A program made the position numbers and the translations under genes. A DNA stretch of 28,230 nt, from contig CAWUWP010000094.1 in assembly GCA_963926275.1 (NCBI GenBank), positions 1-28,230 on the forward strand, written 5' to 3'. The first letter of the stretch is position 1, and every line of letters starts with the position of its first letter. The notes beneath the pieces are model-generated. The model made no database searches. It saw only the letters and a list, made by a program, of their open reading frames with translations, and was not told the origin of the DNA. Below are positions 7,398 through 15,241 of the stretch, piece by piece. The stretch is from UBA1858 sp963926275 (GTDB lineage: Bacteria; Pseudomonadota; Gammaproteobacteria; UBA4575).

Positions 7398-10333
7398 TAT
7401 TTATTCCTTTTGGTATTGCCGCGCGTTAAAATATCTTTTAGCGAACGATTTAACCTAACTGCTTCATGTGTTTGGTAGCGCAACTTATCTTTCGTCCTTT
7501 CCGAACCTGGTAACGGTTTGATGGTTTCAAAGCTTGGCCATACACCGATCTCACCTTTCTTAGCAGGATATATTTTGACTTGTAAGTCGTACCAAGCGGC
7601 TTGTCCGGTAATAGGATCCGAATTGGTAATCGGTCTACCTGTATCTCCACAAGGTAGATGCTCATTAATCAAATGATTTAACAAGAATCCTTGGTTTGAT
7701 TCGTTTGCTTCAGGATCAAGACCCCAGGTACCACGTTGCTTACCCACTGCATTCCACGTCCATACAGTAGTTTTTTCAGTACCTTCCATTAACTTAACTT
7801 GTACACGGATACGTCCTGTTTTTGACTCCAACCAAATCCAAGACAAATCTTCTATGCCCATTTCTTCAGCTTTCTGACGATTCATGTACATATAGTTTTG
7901 CGCGAGCAATTGACGCAACCATGCATTTTGCGAATCCCATGAGTGGTACATCATCATCGGACGCTGAGTGATTGCATGGAATGGATATTCTTCTAGCGAA
8001 GTACAGCGCTGCTCCAAAGGAATATAAAATTCTGGCAACGGATCAAAGAAACGTGAAGTACGATACTGATCACGTTCATCTTTTGGTTGAGGGCCATCAT
8101 ACAAACCTAAACCAGCCAAGCGGAATTTCTGTAATGTCTCAGAATATAATTCCATGATGATCGGCTTTGTGGTGTGTGTGAATCCAGCCTTTTTGGCAAA
8201 TTCCAAATAGTCTTTATTAGCAAACCGGTAAAAGCGCTCATGCTTTGCTAATTTGTATTGGAAGAAACACTCATTCTCAATGTACTTTCCCCATTGATTG
8301 GGATTAGGTTCGCCACGCAAAGATTTTTCACCGTCTTTGCCACGCCAGCCGGCTAAGAAACCAATGCCGGGTGCTTTCTCAAAGTTAATAATGAAGTCTT
8401 TATAACCTTCATATTTAGGAGAACCATCTTCCTTAGTAAAGGCAGGAAATTTTAAACGTGTTGCTAGGTCTACCATGACTTCTTGCCAAGGGCGCACATC
8501 TCTATCTATCTCAATAACTGGCGCACGAATAGCATCACATACTGCATCAGGCTCTGAAATAGGTCGATCTAACATAGAGATCGTGTCATATCTTTCTAAG
8601 TAAGTGGTATCGGGTAAAACCAAATCAGCAAATGCAACCATCTCTGAATGGAATGCATCGGCAACGACCAAGAATGGTAATTTGTAATCACCCTTGTCAT
8701 CTTTTTCACGTAGAAGATCTCTGATCTTGCCGGTATTCATGGATGAATTCCAACTCATATTCGCCATGAAGAAAATCAAGGTATCGATAGGATACGGGTC
8801 ACCATTGACGGCATTGGTAATCACCATATGCATCAAGCCATGGTTAGCCAGTGGCGCTTCCCATGAATAAGCTTTATCGATACGCAATGGATTACCATCA
8901 TCATCAATGACTAAATCTTCGGGACACGTTGGAAAACCTAATGGTGGCCCATCCAGTGGCTCGCCCGGTGCTTTAGGCTTTGCGGGTTTAATAGGTGGAC
9001 ATACATGTTTAGGGAAAGGAGGTTTAGCTAAATGCCCGCCGGGGACATCAACCGTCCCTAACAGCACTTGTAATAAGTGAATTGAACGACACGCTTGGAA
9101 ACCATTTGAATGCGCCGAAACACCCCGCATTGCATGCATAGAGACAGGTCTACCAATAAAGCTATCGTGTTTTTTCCCTGACCAATCTGTCCACTCAGTT
9201 TTAACTTCAATACTTTCTTCAAATGCAACATGCGCCATCTCTAAAGCCAGGCGTTCAATCACATCAGCTGGCACGCCGCATGTCTTTGTAGCCACTTCCG
9301 GCGAATATTCTTCAGCCAAATAACGTTCTGCTAACAGCGTAAATGAAGTCTTAACTGTTTTACCTTCAGGTGTTTGATACTCACCAAACAAAGCAGGCAT
9401 CGTCCCTGCTAGCGTTGCATCAATAAATTTTTCTTGTTCTTGATCCCAGGCAAGTGGTTGACCTTCTTCATCACGATAGATAAGACCATCACCTACTTCC
9501 TGCGGAGTATGTACAACAAGTTGTGTGGCATTGGTATAACGAAGTACGTATTCCCAATCGAATAAATCATTCTTTAACAACACATGCACCATAGACAATG
9601 CAAGCATGCCATCTGTCCCTGGTTTTACAGGCACCCATTCATCTGCAATCGCTTGGTATCCTGTTCGTACAGGATTGATAGATACAAACTTAGCACCGCG
9701 ACGCTTTAATTTTTCTAAGCCAATTTTGATTGGGTTGGAGTTATGATCTTCTGCCACACCCCACATCATGAAGTACTTAGTACGATCCCAATCTGGATCG
9801 CCAAATTCCCAAAATGACTGTCCTGTTGTATATAAGCCAGCAGCCGCCATATTTACAGAACAGAAACCACCGTGTGCCGCCCAGTTAATGGTTCCGAATT
9901 GCTGTGCCCAAAATCCTGTGAGCGCCTGCATCTGGTCTCGCCCAGTAAAGAAAGCTAACTTCTTAGGATCTGTCTTGCGAATTTTGTCGAGTCGCTTAGT
10001 CAAATAGTCCAGCGCTGTATCCCAACTTACCGGCTCAAAATCACCTTCACCACGCTCACTACCTTGTTTACGCATCAGCGGTTGAGTCAGCTTGCCAGGA
10101 GAATTCTGCTTCATGATACCTGCGTTGCCTTTGGCACACAGCACACCCTTATTAATAGGGTGATTCTTATTTCCTTGAATAAAGCGAACTAAATTATCTT
10201 CAACAGTAACCTTAATGCCACAGCGACAGGCGCACATATAGCAAGTGGTGAATTTTGTCTCTTGGTTACTATGGTCTTCAAATTGGGGTAATTTTGATGG
10301 CACCGAACTTCCTTTTGTGGTGAATCTACTCAT
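7397..10333 (-). CDS. soeA: Sulfite dehydrogenase molybdopterin subunit SoeA
   Basis: A 978-residue molybdopterin oxidoreductase of the DMSO reductase superfamily that would oxidise sulfite to sulfate in the cytoplasm. An N-terminal [4Fe-4S] motif is seen at C31, C34, C38 and C66. The HGGFCSVNMA segment places C158 where the Mo ligand is expected (inferred). The C-terminal third has the QRPMMMYHSW and NAWLRQLLAQN stretches of the molybdopterin dinucleotide-binding domain. No twin-arginine signal peptide is present, which separates SoeA from exported polysulfide, thiosulfate or DMSO reductases. First gene of soeABC. The ATG at 10333 has no Shine-Dalgarno, whereas GTG at 10303 (codon 11) is preceded by AAAGGAAG four bases away, so the protein may really start there (968 aa). 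Other sulfur-compound or oxyanion reductases remain possible. Confidence 0.9.
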   Translation of the reverse strand: MSRFTTKGSSVPSKLPQFEDHSNQETKFTTCYMCACRCGIKVTVEDNLVRFIQGNKNHPINKGVLCAKGNAGIMKQNSPGKLTQPLMRKQGSERGEGDFEPVSWDTALDYLTKRLDKIRKTDPKKLAFFTGRDQMQALTGFWAQQFGTINWAAHGGFCSVNMAAAGLYTTGQSFWEFGDPDWDRTKYFMMWGVAEDHNSNPIKIGLEKLKRRGAKFVSINPVRTGYQAIADEWVPVKPGTDGMLALSMVHVLLKNDLFDWEYVLRYTNATQLVVHTPQEVGDGLIYRDEEGQPLAWDQEQEKFIDATLAGTMPALFGEYQTPEGKTVKTSFTLLAERYLAEEYSPEVATKTCGVPADVIERLALEMAHVAFEESIEVKTEWTDWSGKKHDSFIGRPVSMHAMRGVSAHSNGFQACRSIHLLQVLLGTVDVPGGHLAKPPFPKHVCPPIKPAKPKAPGEPLDGPPLGFPTCPEDLVIDDDGNPLRIDKAYSWEAPLANHGLMHMVITNAVNGDPYPIDTLIFFMANMSWNSSMNTGKIRDLLREKDDKGDYKLPFLVVADAFHSEMVAFADLVLPDTTYLERYDTISMLDRPISEPDAVCDAIRAPVIEIDRDVRPWQEVMVDLATRLKFPAFTKEDGSPKYEGYKDFIINFEKAPGIGFLAGWRGKDGEKSLRGEPNPNQWGKYIENECFFQYKLAKHERFYRFANKDYLEFAKKAGFTHTTKPIIMELYSETLQKFRLAGLGLYDGPQPKDERDQYRTSRFFDPLPEFYIPLEQRCTSLEEYPFHAITQRPMMMYHSWDSQNAWLRQLLAQNYMYMNRQKAEEMGIEDLSWIWLESKTGRIRVQVKLMEGTEKTTVWTWNAVGKQRGTWGLDPEANESNQGFLLNHLINEHLPCGDTGRPITNSDPITGQAAWYDLQVKIYPAKKGEIGVWPSFETIKPLPGSERTKDKLRYQTHEAVRLNRSLKDILTRGNTKRNK

Positions 10334-10630
10334 CTATGAATAGATTTTACGGCAATTCGCCTATTTCTCATACAATATACTTTAGAGAATAAGCATTATT
10401 TAATATACTTATACACTAACGCTGTTTGTTTCATTTTGGCAAATTAATCTAACTAATACCGGTATAGCGATTAGCTTATCTAATCTTATCAGGTCAGACA
10501 CTATATAGAGGCACCAAATCCAGCGCTTACTATTCACCCAAATTATTGATTTACATAAATTTATTGCACTATTCGCATTTTTCTAAGTCCTAATGTAGTG
10601 TGAACAAAAAAACAGCAGGAGACAGACCCA
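10334..10630. promoter_or_regulatory. Divergent control region soeABC / DUF4126 gene
   Basis: This AT-rich 297-bp region has no gene. It holds a 10-bp perfect palindrome ATACCGGTAT (10456-10465) and, four bases later, a dyad GATTAG-N5-CTAATC (10469-10485), both near the middle between the two divergent genes. They are candidate regulator sites; I could not place convincing -35/-10 boxes for either gene. Confidence 0.4.
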
Positions 10631-11311
10631 ATGGAAGCATATGAAAGCTTAATCCAAACCATTGCACTGACCATGGGCGTCGCTTGGGCCAGTGGAATTA
10701 ATCTATACGGCACCTTAGTCGCATTAGGCGTGATGACTAATATGGGTTACGTGGACCTGCCCCCTGACTTACAAATCGTCGGTGATCCATTAGTGATTGC
10801 TGCCGCTGGATTTATGTACATCGTTGAATTCTTTGCCGACAAGATTCCCGGCGTGGATACCGGTTGGGATACCTTACACACACTGGTACGCATTCCCGCA
10901 GGCGCTTTATTAGCCGCTGGTGCTATTGGTGACGTCGGTGCAGGTGCTGAAATTGCAGCGGCATTAGTCGGTGGTACCCTTGCTGCCGGATCTCACTTGA
11001 CTAAAGCAGGCACGCGCGTACTTATCAACACATCTCCCGAGCCCTTTTCAAACTGGACCGCTTCGATCACTGAAGACATTGCTGTGTTTGCAGGAATCTG
11101 GGCAGCCATTCAACACCCTGTGTTATTCCTAATTTTACTGGTGATATTTATTGTGATGATAATTTGGTTATTACCCAAACTATTTCGCGCAATTAAGAAA
11201 GTCTTCCGCTTCTTTATCAATTTCTTTTCTGCCAAGAAAGAACCCAAAATGAATAATCAATTTGAAACAACAATAGATCAAATTGACACATCGACCTTGA
11301 CCAAAGAGTAA
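10631..11311 (+). CDS. DUF4126 domain membrane protein
   Basis: A 226-residue membrane protein of the DUF4126 family (function unknown). The family signature is clear: a WASGINLYGT stretch at about residues 19-28, VEFFADKIPGVDTGWD around residues 65-80, then HTLVRIPAGALLAAGAIG and a glycine/alanine-rich GTLAAGSHLTKAGTR segment. About four to five hydrophobic segments are visible, the last at about residues 163-187, followed by a basic amphipathic stretch and a hydrophilic tail. AGGAG lies about ten bases before the ATG. A hairpin terminator downstream separates it from fpr. Confidence 0.88.
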   Translation: MEAYESLIQTIALTMGVAWASGINLYGTLVALGVMTNMGYVDLPPDLQIVGDPLVIAAAGFMYIVEFFADKIPGVDTGWDTLHTLVRIPAGALLAAGAIGDVGAGAEIAAALVGGTLAAGSHLTKAGTRVLINTSPEPFSNWTASITEDIAVFAGIWAAIQHPVLFLILLVIFIVMIIWLLPKLFRAIKKVFRFFINFFSAKKEPKMNNQFETTIDQIDTSTLTKE

Positions 11312-11382
11312 TTCAGGCAACTGACTTATCTACAATTGGGTGCTCACACTACTCACAACTACTTGTTCTAAAACGCTTAATG

Positions 11383-11408
11383 GGTCTGTAAACTGGCAGA
11401 CCTTTTAG
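11383..11408 (+). terminator. Probable terminator after the DUF4126 gene
   Basis: Stem GGTCTG/CAGACC (11383-11388 with 11397-11402), 8-base loop, followed by TTTT. The T tract is short, so termination may be partial. Confidence 0.5.
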
Positions 11409-11433
11409 AATTGGAAAGTCAAAGGTTACCAAC

Positions 11434-12177
11434 ATGTCAAACTGGATCGACGCAGAAGTACTCGAAAACATTCATTGGACAGATACGCTTTACTCATTGA
11501 GAGTCAAAGGTGATATCGGCGAATATGAAGCTGGCCAATTCGGTCGTTTGGGATTAATGATTGACGAACAAATTGTTGGACGCCCTTACTCCTTTGTTAG
11601 CGCACCCCATGAAGACTTCTACGAATTTTATTCGATCGATGTCGCAGAAGGATTACTTTCTCCCAAGCTAGCCAATTTAAAAGCAGGCGACCATATTTAC
11701 TTAGGCAAAAAAGCTAACGGATTTTTAGTACTGAATGAAATTCCGGAAAGCGAAGATTTATGGATGATCTCAACCGGTACTGGCATTGGCCCTTTTCTAT
11801 CTATTCTAAAAACCGAAAAACCTTGGCAACGTTTCAAGAAGTGCGTGCTAGTACATGCCGTTCGCACCGCTTCAGAATTAACTTACCAAGACTTAATCAA
11901 CGAGGTGAAAGAAAAACACCCCGATCAATTTGAATACATCCCTTTTGTTAGTCGCGAAAAAACAGATTTTGCATTACCTGGTCGCATTCCAAAAGCATTA
12001 AAAAAAGGTAAGTTAGAAGATCACATCAATTTAAAAATTGAAAATGGTAAATCGCAAATCATGTTATGCGGCAATCCCGACATGGTGAAAGATGTGCGAG
12101 AGACATTAGAAAAACGCGGCATGACTAAGAACTTACGCAAAACACCGGGCAGTATTAGTACAGAAAATTATTGGTAA
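11434..12177 (+). CDS. fpr: Ferredoxin--NADP(+) reductase
   Basis: A 247-residue flavoprotein of the bacterial FPR subclass, which exchanges electrons between NADPH and ferredoxin or flavodoxin in the cytoplasm. The FAD-binding RPYSFVSAP motif lies at about residues 51-59, the NADP-binding STGTGIGPFLSI at about 113-124, and CGNPDMV near residue 213. The C-terminus ENYW carries the aromatic end typical of this subclass (E. coli Fpr also ends in Trp). AAAGG eight bases before the ATG is the ribosome site. Length matches the family (about 248-258). Likely its own transcript because a hairpin precedes it. Confidence 0.93.
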   Translation: MSNWIDAEVLENIHWTDTLYSLRVKGDIGEYEAGQFGRLGLMIDEQIVGRPYSFVSAPHEDFYEFYSIDVAEGLLSPKLANLKAGDHIYLGKKANGFLVLNEIPESEDLWMISTGTGIGPFLSILKTEKPWQRFKKCVLVHAVRTASELTYQDLINEVKEKHPDQFEYIPFVSREKTDFALPGRIPKALKKGKLEDHINLKIENGKSQIMLCGNPDMVKDVRETLEKRGMTKNLRKTPGSISTENYW

Positions 12178-12257
12178 TTTTAGAGCGGGTTCGCTCCTCT
12201 GCTGCCCACCAAAAATAGCCACAAACACAAACTATAGCTCCACCTTTATCTCAAGTC

Positions 12258-12277
12258 ATTCCCGCGAAAGCGGGAAT
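12258..12277. repeat. dRS3-like 20-bp palindromic repeat
   Basis: ATTCCC-N8-GGGAAT with centre GCGAAAGC, identical in layout to the Neisseria dRS3 consensus and to dispersed TCATTCCCGCG...-type repeats of other proteobacteria. It abuts the first readable codon of the neighbouring pseudogene. Only one copy is seen in this window. Confidence 0.6.
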
Positions 12278-12894
12278 TCAGCCAATTACCTGATAGTGAA
12301 CCTGTATTCGTTGATCTAATTTCAGATAATTACAAGTTAAGTGAGGACGAAGTTTTAAGTCACATTAACTTTACTCTGAACGACAAGGAAATTCATAATC
12401 TATATTCAAGAGAGTAAATCGGAATCGGATTAAATTTATTATTTAATAATTCATGCAGTGATATTCCATTTTTCTATGTTGAACGTGACGAAGTAGTTAA
12501 AAATGAAGCTAGAAAAATAGAGGCTATAAATAATCTAAAATCTTTATATAAAAACTACTTCGAAAAATATTGCACCCATCCAGTAATGAATATTAGCGAA
12601 CTAAATTGCGACGATAGAATTAATTCTATTTGTTACATGCTATGGGATATTTTTGTGTTATCTCCAACTAGTGCCATAACAGCCATGGTGAATGCTTCAG
12701 TTGAAGTGATGGATGATGCTTTACGCACTAAAAATGAATACTGTGTTGTATCCGCGATACACGGATTGGGGCATTGGGTATCAGGGTCTGATGCAGCTAA
12801 ATAAACATTAGAAAATTGGCTTAACTCACCAAAAACAAGTAATGTCGAAATTATAAAATATGCGAATCAAGCTAAAACTGGTTACATACAATAA
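12278..12894 (+). pseudogene. Remnant of an unknown gene with internal stop codons
   Basis: One reading frame stays protein-like from the dRS3-like repeat to 12894 but has TAA codons at 12415-12417 and 12802-12804 before the terminal TAA at 12892-12894. The readable parts are EPVFVDLISDNYKLSEDE, FFYVERDEVVKNEARK, the conserved-looking AIHGLGHWV, and a C-terminal YANQAKTGYIQ. The AIHGLGHW plus A(K/R)TGY(I/V)Q ending resembles a hypothetical protein family I recall but cannot name. The 5' end is missing and appears cut at the repeat. The part between the two stops could still be translated as a 72-residue fragment from ATG 12586. Confidence 0.65.
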
Positions 12895-12967
12895 CACACA
12901 AAATAAATCACTCAATCTGACTACTCGAGCCTATTAGCTCAACTGTTATCTTTCCTGAGCATTAAAT

Positions 12968-13336
12968 ATGGTATCGAAAGCAAAACTATATTCGCAGTTA
13001 GACCGTATGGAAGATGAATTGCGAGAACGGATAATTCCTCACCTAGAGCATGCGGCGATGGGTGGAAACGATTTAGTATTCTGCGCAACAGACTTCAATT
13101 CATGTTCAGAACCTACGTTCAAGACAGATGTCGAGACAGACTCACTCATTCAGCTTGGGAGACAAATCTTGGCTTTGAGAGGGAAGTTGGGTGAAACATT
13201 CGAGAGATCCATTGCTGAGAGAATATGTTGGTATTGTAGAAAGTGGGAAGACACTGATGATAATTATCGAAAAACTGCACAAGGACTAGCCCGAGAGTTT
13301 CTTAATGAGATAATAAAGGCAACTGCTAAAACATGA
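12968..13336 (+). CDS. Hypothetical protein (122 aa)
   Basis: A 122-residue soluble, largely helical protein with no signal peptide. Features visible are DELRERIIPHLEHAA near residues 16-30, a DLVFCATDFN stretch, and ERICWYCRKWED around residues 84-95 with a C-x-x-C pair. I do not recognise the family. It stands alone between the pseudogene remnant and sixA, in a patch that looks like accessory DNA. No good Shine-Dalgarno is seen before the ATG. Confidence 0.55.
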   Translation: MVSKAKLYSQLDRMEDELRERIIPHLEHAAMGGNDLVFCATDFNSCSEPTFKTDVETDSLIQLGRQILALRGKLGETFERSIAERICWYCRKWEDTDDNYRKTAQGLAREFLNEIIKATAKT

Positions 13337-13478
13337 CCAGTCGATCAACTCCAGGCATTCACGGTGTGCGTAACGGCACTACTGAATGCTTATATACTCT
13401 CACTGATGAAAAATATGGACAACTGTTAAGACCAGAACCTAACAATCAATCAGCACTATGCACATCATAACTTACAGG

Positions 13479-13979
13479 CTAGCTATCTTTTAGCATTTGC
13501 GGTGTGACCAACATTTTTTTGATGCCATTTTCAAACCCGACAGCTCTCCAGTCATCAACCTGAAAATCAATTGTATAGACAGAACAAGTGGGTAGATTTG
13601 CTAGTCGATCGCCTGTTAAAAAATTACATAAATCTGTGAGGCCAGGGTTATGAGCAATTAAAGCGACATGCTCATACTGGTTACTAATTTTTTCAATAAA
13701 CGACACTAAATGGGTCAGTGAAGCTAGATATAAAGATTCTTCAAATTGAATATCCGTTTTTGGCAGATTTAAACATGTATTCAATTGTTCCCAGGTTAAC
13801 TGAGCGCGATTTGCACTACTACAATAGACCCTATCAAACTGTTGTTTGTTAGCAATCAAATGTTTCCCAATAAGCTCAGCATCTTGATATCCACGATCAT
13901 TTATCACTCTATCCATATCTATGCAGCCAGCGCCCCCATCAGATTTGGCATGGCGAATAATACTAAGCTGTTTATTCAT
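13479..13979 (-). CDS. SixA-like histidine phosphatase
   Basis: A 166-residue protein of the histidine phosphatase (phosphoglycerate mutase-like) superfamily. The catalytic RHAKSD motif is at residues 9-14, with H10 as the phosphorylated histidine, and the second histidine sits in ALIAHNPGLTDL near residue 107. The size and RHAKS form point to the SixA branch, whose E. coli member removes phosphate from phosphohistidine of the PTS-Ntr/ArcB type; the substrate here is unproved. It is divergent from the DUF3617 gene and stands as a single gene on the minus strand. Confidence 0.85.
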   Translation of the reverse strand: MNKQLSIIRHAKSDGGAGCIDMDRVINDRGYQDAELIGKHLIANKQQFDRVYCSSANRAQLTWEQLNTCLNLPKTDIQFEESLYLASLTHLVSFIEKISNQYEHVALIAHNPGLTDLCNFLTGDRLANLPTCSVYTIDFQVDDWRAVGFENGIKKMLVTPQMLKDS

Positions 13980-14088
13980 AGGGTCATGCTAGTAACTGTT
14001 AAGCTAATTCACAAGGTTTGTTTATTGTAGACAGGAGTAGAACCTGTAAAATAAGCGCTCCAATTTAAATCATATAGGTCTGGATGAT

Positions 14089-14501
14089 ATGCGTATCGCG
14101 ACATTAACCATTGCAAGCTTACTGACTTTATCCACAGCCCATCAAGCTATGGCTGAAGATAGCGTCTCCATTGAACCAAGATTATGGGAAGTCTCTACAA
14201 CCATGACAACGCCGATGTCTCCTGAGCCTCGTGTTGAGACTCAACAAGAATGCATCAAAGATTCAAAAATCAGCCCGCAAGACCTAGCGCCCAGCGATAA
14301 TGGCGAGTGTTTAATGTCAGTAGCAATACTCTAAGCTGGTCTATGCAGTGTAATACTCCGGGTGGAGCAATGAACGGTCAGGGTTCGTTTGAATCTAAAG
14401 GTGATTCAGACTCTGGCAATATGACCATGAATATGAATCTTGAAGGCCAATCTTTTTCTATGGAAATGGTTTGGAAAGGCCACAGAGTGGGTTCTTGCTA
14501 A
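14089..14501 (+). pseudogene. DUF3617 family periplasmic protein, frameshifted
   Basis: Two overlapping frames together form one DUF3617 protein. The first (14089-14334) has a signal peptide ending AMA at about residue 22, then EPRLWEVSTTM, TPMSPEPRVETQQECIKD and DNGEC. The second (from about 14307 to 14501) carries SSNTLSWSMQCNTPGGAMNG, then a Met-rich MTMNMNLEGQSFSMEMVW and ends GHRVGSC. The break lies at about 14307-14312, right after the GEC codons, and needs a -1 shift. No slippery heptamer is present, so programmed frameshifting is unlikely. Family function is unknown; the protein would be periplasmic. A sequencing error is an alternative explanation. Confidence 0.75.
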
Positions 14502-14549
14502 CTAGCTAGCCTAACTAACCTAGCAATCAATACTTACAACTATATTTTT

Positions 14550-14582
14550 GTGACAGCACTTCGTTGTCACGTTATTTTTTTA
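14550..14582 (+). terminator. Hairpin with T tract upstream of the fae-like gene
   Basis: Stem GTGACA/TGTCAC (14550-14555 with 14565-14570) around a 9-base loop, followed by GTTA and an 8-base T run. It would end transcription of the DUF3617 gene and isolate the fae-like gene, or act in the fae leader. Confidence 0.65.
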
Positions 14583-14607
14583 ATTTAATTTAAGGAGCAT
14601 AGTTAAT

Positions 14608-15156
14608 ATGTCAGATCGAATTGTAATGCGCATCGGCGAATCATTAGTAGCAGGCGGCCCTCCCGGTACTGCCGCAGAACCTGAAGTCATCATTGGTGAA
14701 CTAGACGGCCCTGTCGGTACTGCGTTTGCCACCTTAATGGGCGATCAAGTCAAAGGCCACACCCGTGTGCTTGCTATTTTGAATACAGATATTCAGGTAC
14801 GCCCTGCAACTTTAATGGTCAGTAAAGTGACTGTTAAGGACGAGCGTTATACCAATATTCTAATGGGTACTGTGCAAGCTGCGATTGCTAATGGTGTATT
14901 GGATGCCGTCCGTAATGGTGACATCCCTAAAGAGAAAGCTAATGATCTTGGTATTATTGTTTCTGTTTGGTTAAACCCAATGGTAGCAACCGCCGAAGAT
15001 TTGGATCATAAGATCTTGTTTGATATTCACCGTAAAGCTACGGCAAATGCAATTCATAAAGCCATGAATAATGAGCCTGGCATTGATTGGTTATTAGAGA
15101 ATCAAGAAAAGATCACTCATAAGTATTATCAAATGGGATTAGACGGAAAAATTTAA
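14608..15156 (+). CDS. Formaldehyde-activating enzyme (Fae) family protein
   Basis: A 182-residue soluble protein of the Fae family, whose classical members condense formaldehyde with tetrahydromethanopterin in methylotrophs. Family segments are GESLV near residue 10, VIIGELDGPVGTAFATLM, a central PATLMVSKVTV, MGTVQAAIANGVLDAV, DLGIIVSVW and IHRKATANAIHKAM. Compared by memory with the Methylobacterium enzyme (motif VAHIDLIIG), the segment here reads AAEPEVIIG, so the catalytic histidine appears replaced by glutamate (E24), with a two-residue insertion before it. It may therefore be a Fae-like protein with another role, and no H4MPT pathway genes are nearby. AAGGAG about ten bases before the ATG. 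Terminators lie on both sides, so it is monocistronic. Confidence 0.85.
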   Translation: MSDRIVMRIGESLVAGGPPGTAAEPEVIIGELDGPVGTAFATLMGDQVKGHTRVLAILNTDIQVRPATLMVSKVTVKDERYTNILMGTVQAAIANGVLDAVRNGDIPKEKANDLGIIVSVWLNPMVATAEDLDHKILFDIHRKATANAIHKAMNNEPGIDWLLENQEKITHKYYQMGLDGKI

Positions 15157-15172
15157 TCCGTTAAGGTTAAAT

Positions 15173-15215
15173 AACCTGGGGCAGTCAAATTAATTGCCCC
15201 AGGTTTAATACTTTT
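15173..15215 (+). terminator. Strong rho-independent terminator after the fae-like gene
   Basis: An 11-bp perfect stem (15173-15183 with 15195-15205; core CCTGGGGCA/TGCCCCAGG), 11-base loop, followed by a T-containing tail. Confidence 0.8.
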
Positions 15216-15241
15216 AGCTGCATATAAAAACATCAATAATT

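Noticed and set aside
12183..12196. GAGCG/CGCTC hairpin after fpr as a terminator
   Set aside because: A 5-bp stem with no T tract behind it; too weak to call.
13337..13478. Possible gene or remnant between the 122-aa gene and sixA
   Set aside because: All frames are short and interrupted, with no recognisable protein stretch.
14300..14315. Programmed -1 ribosomal frameshift in the DUF3617 gene
   Set aside because: No X-XXY-YYZ heptamer occurs in the overlap and no stable structure follows at the right distance.
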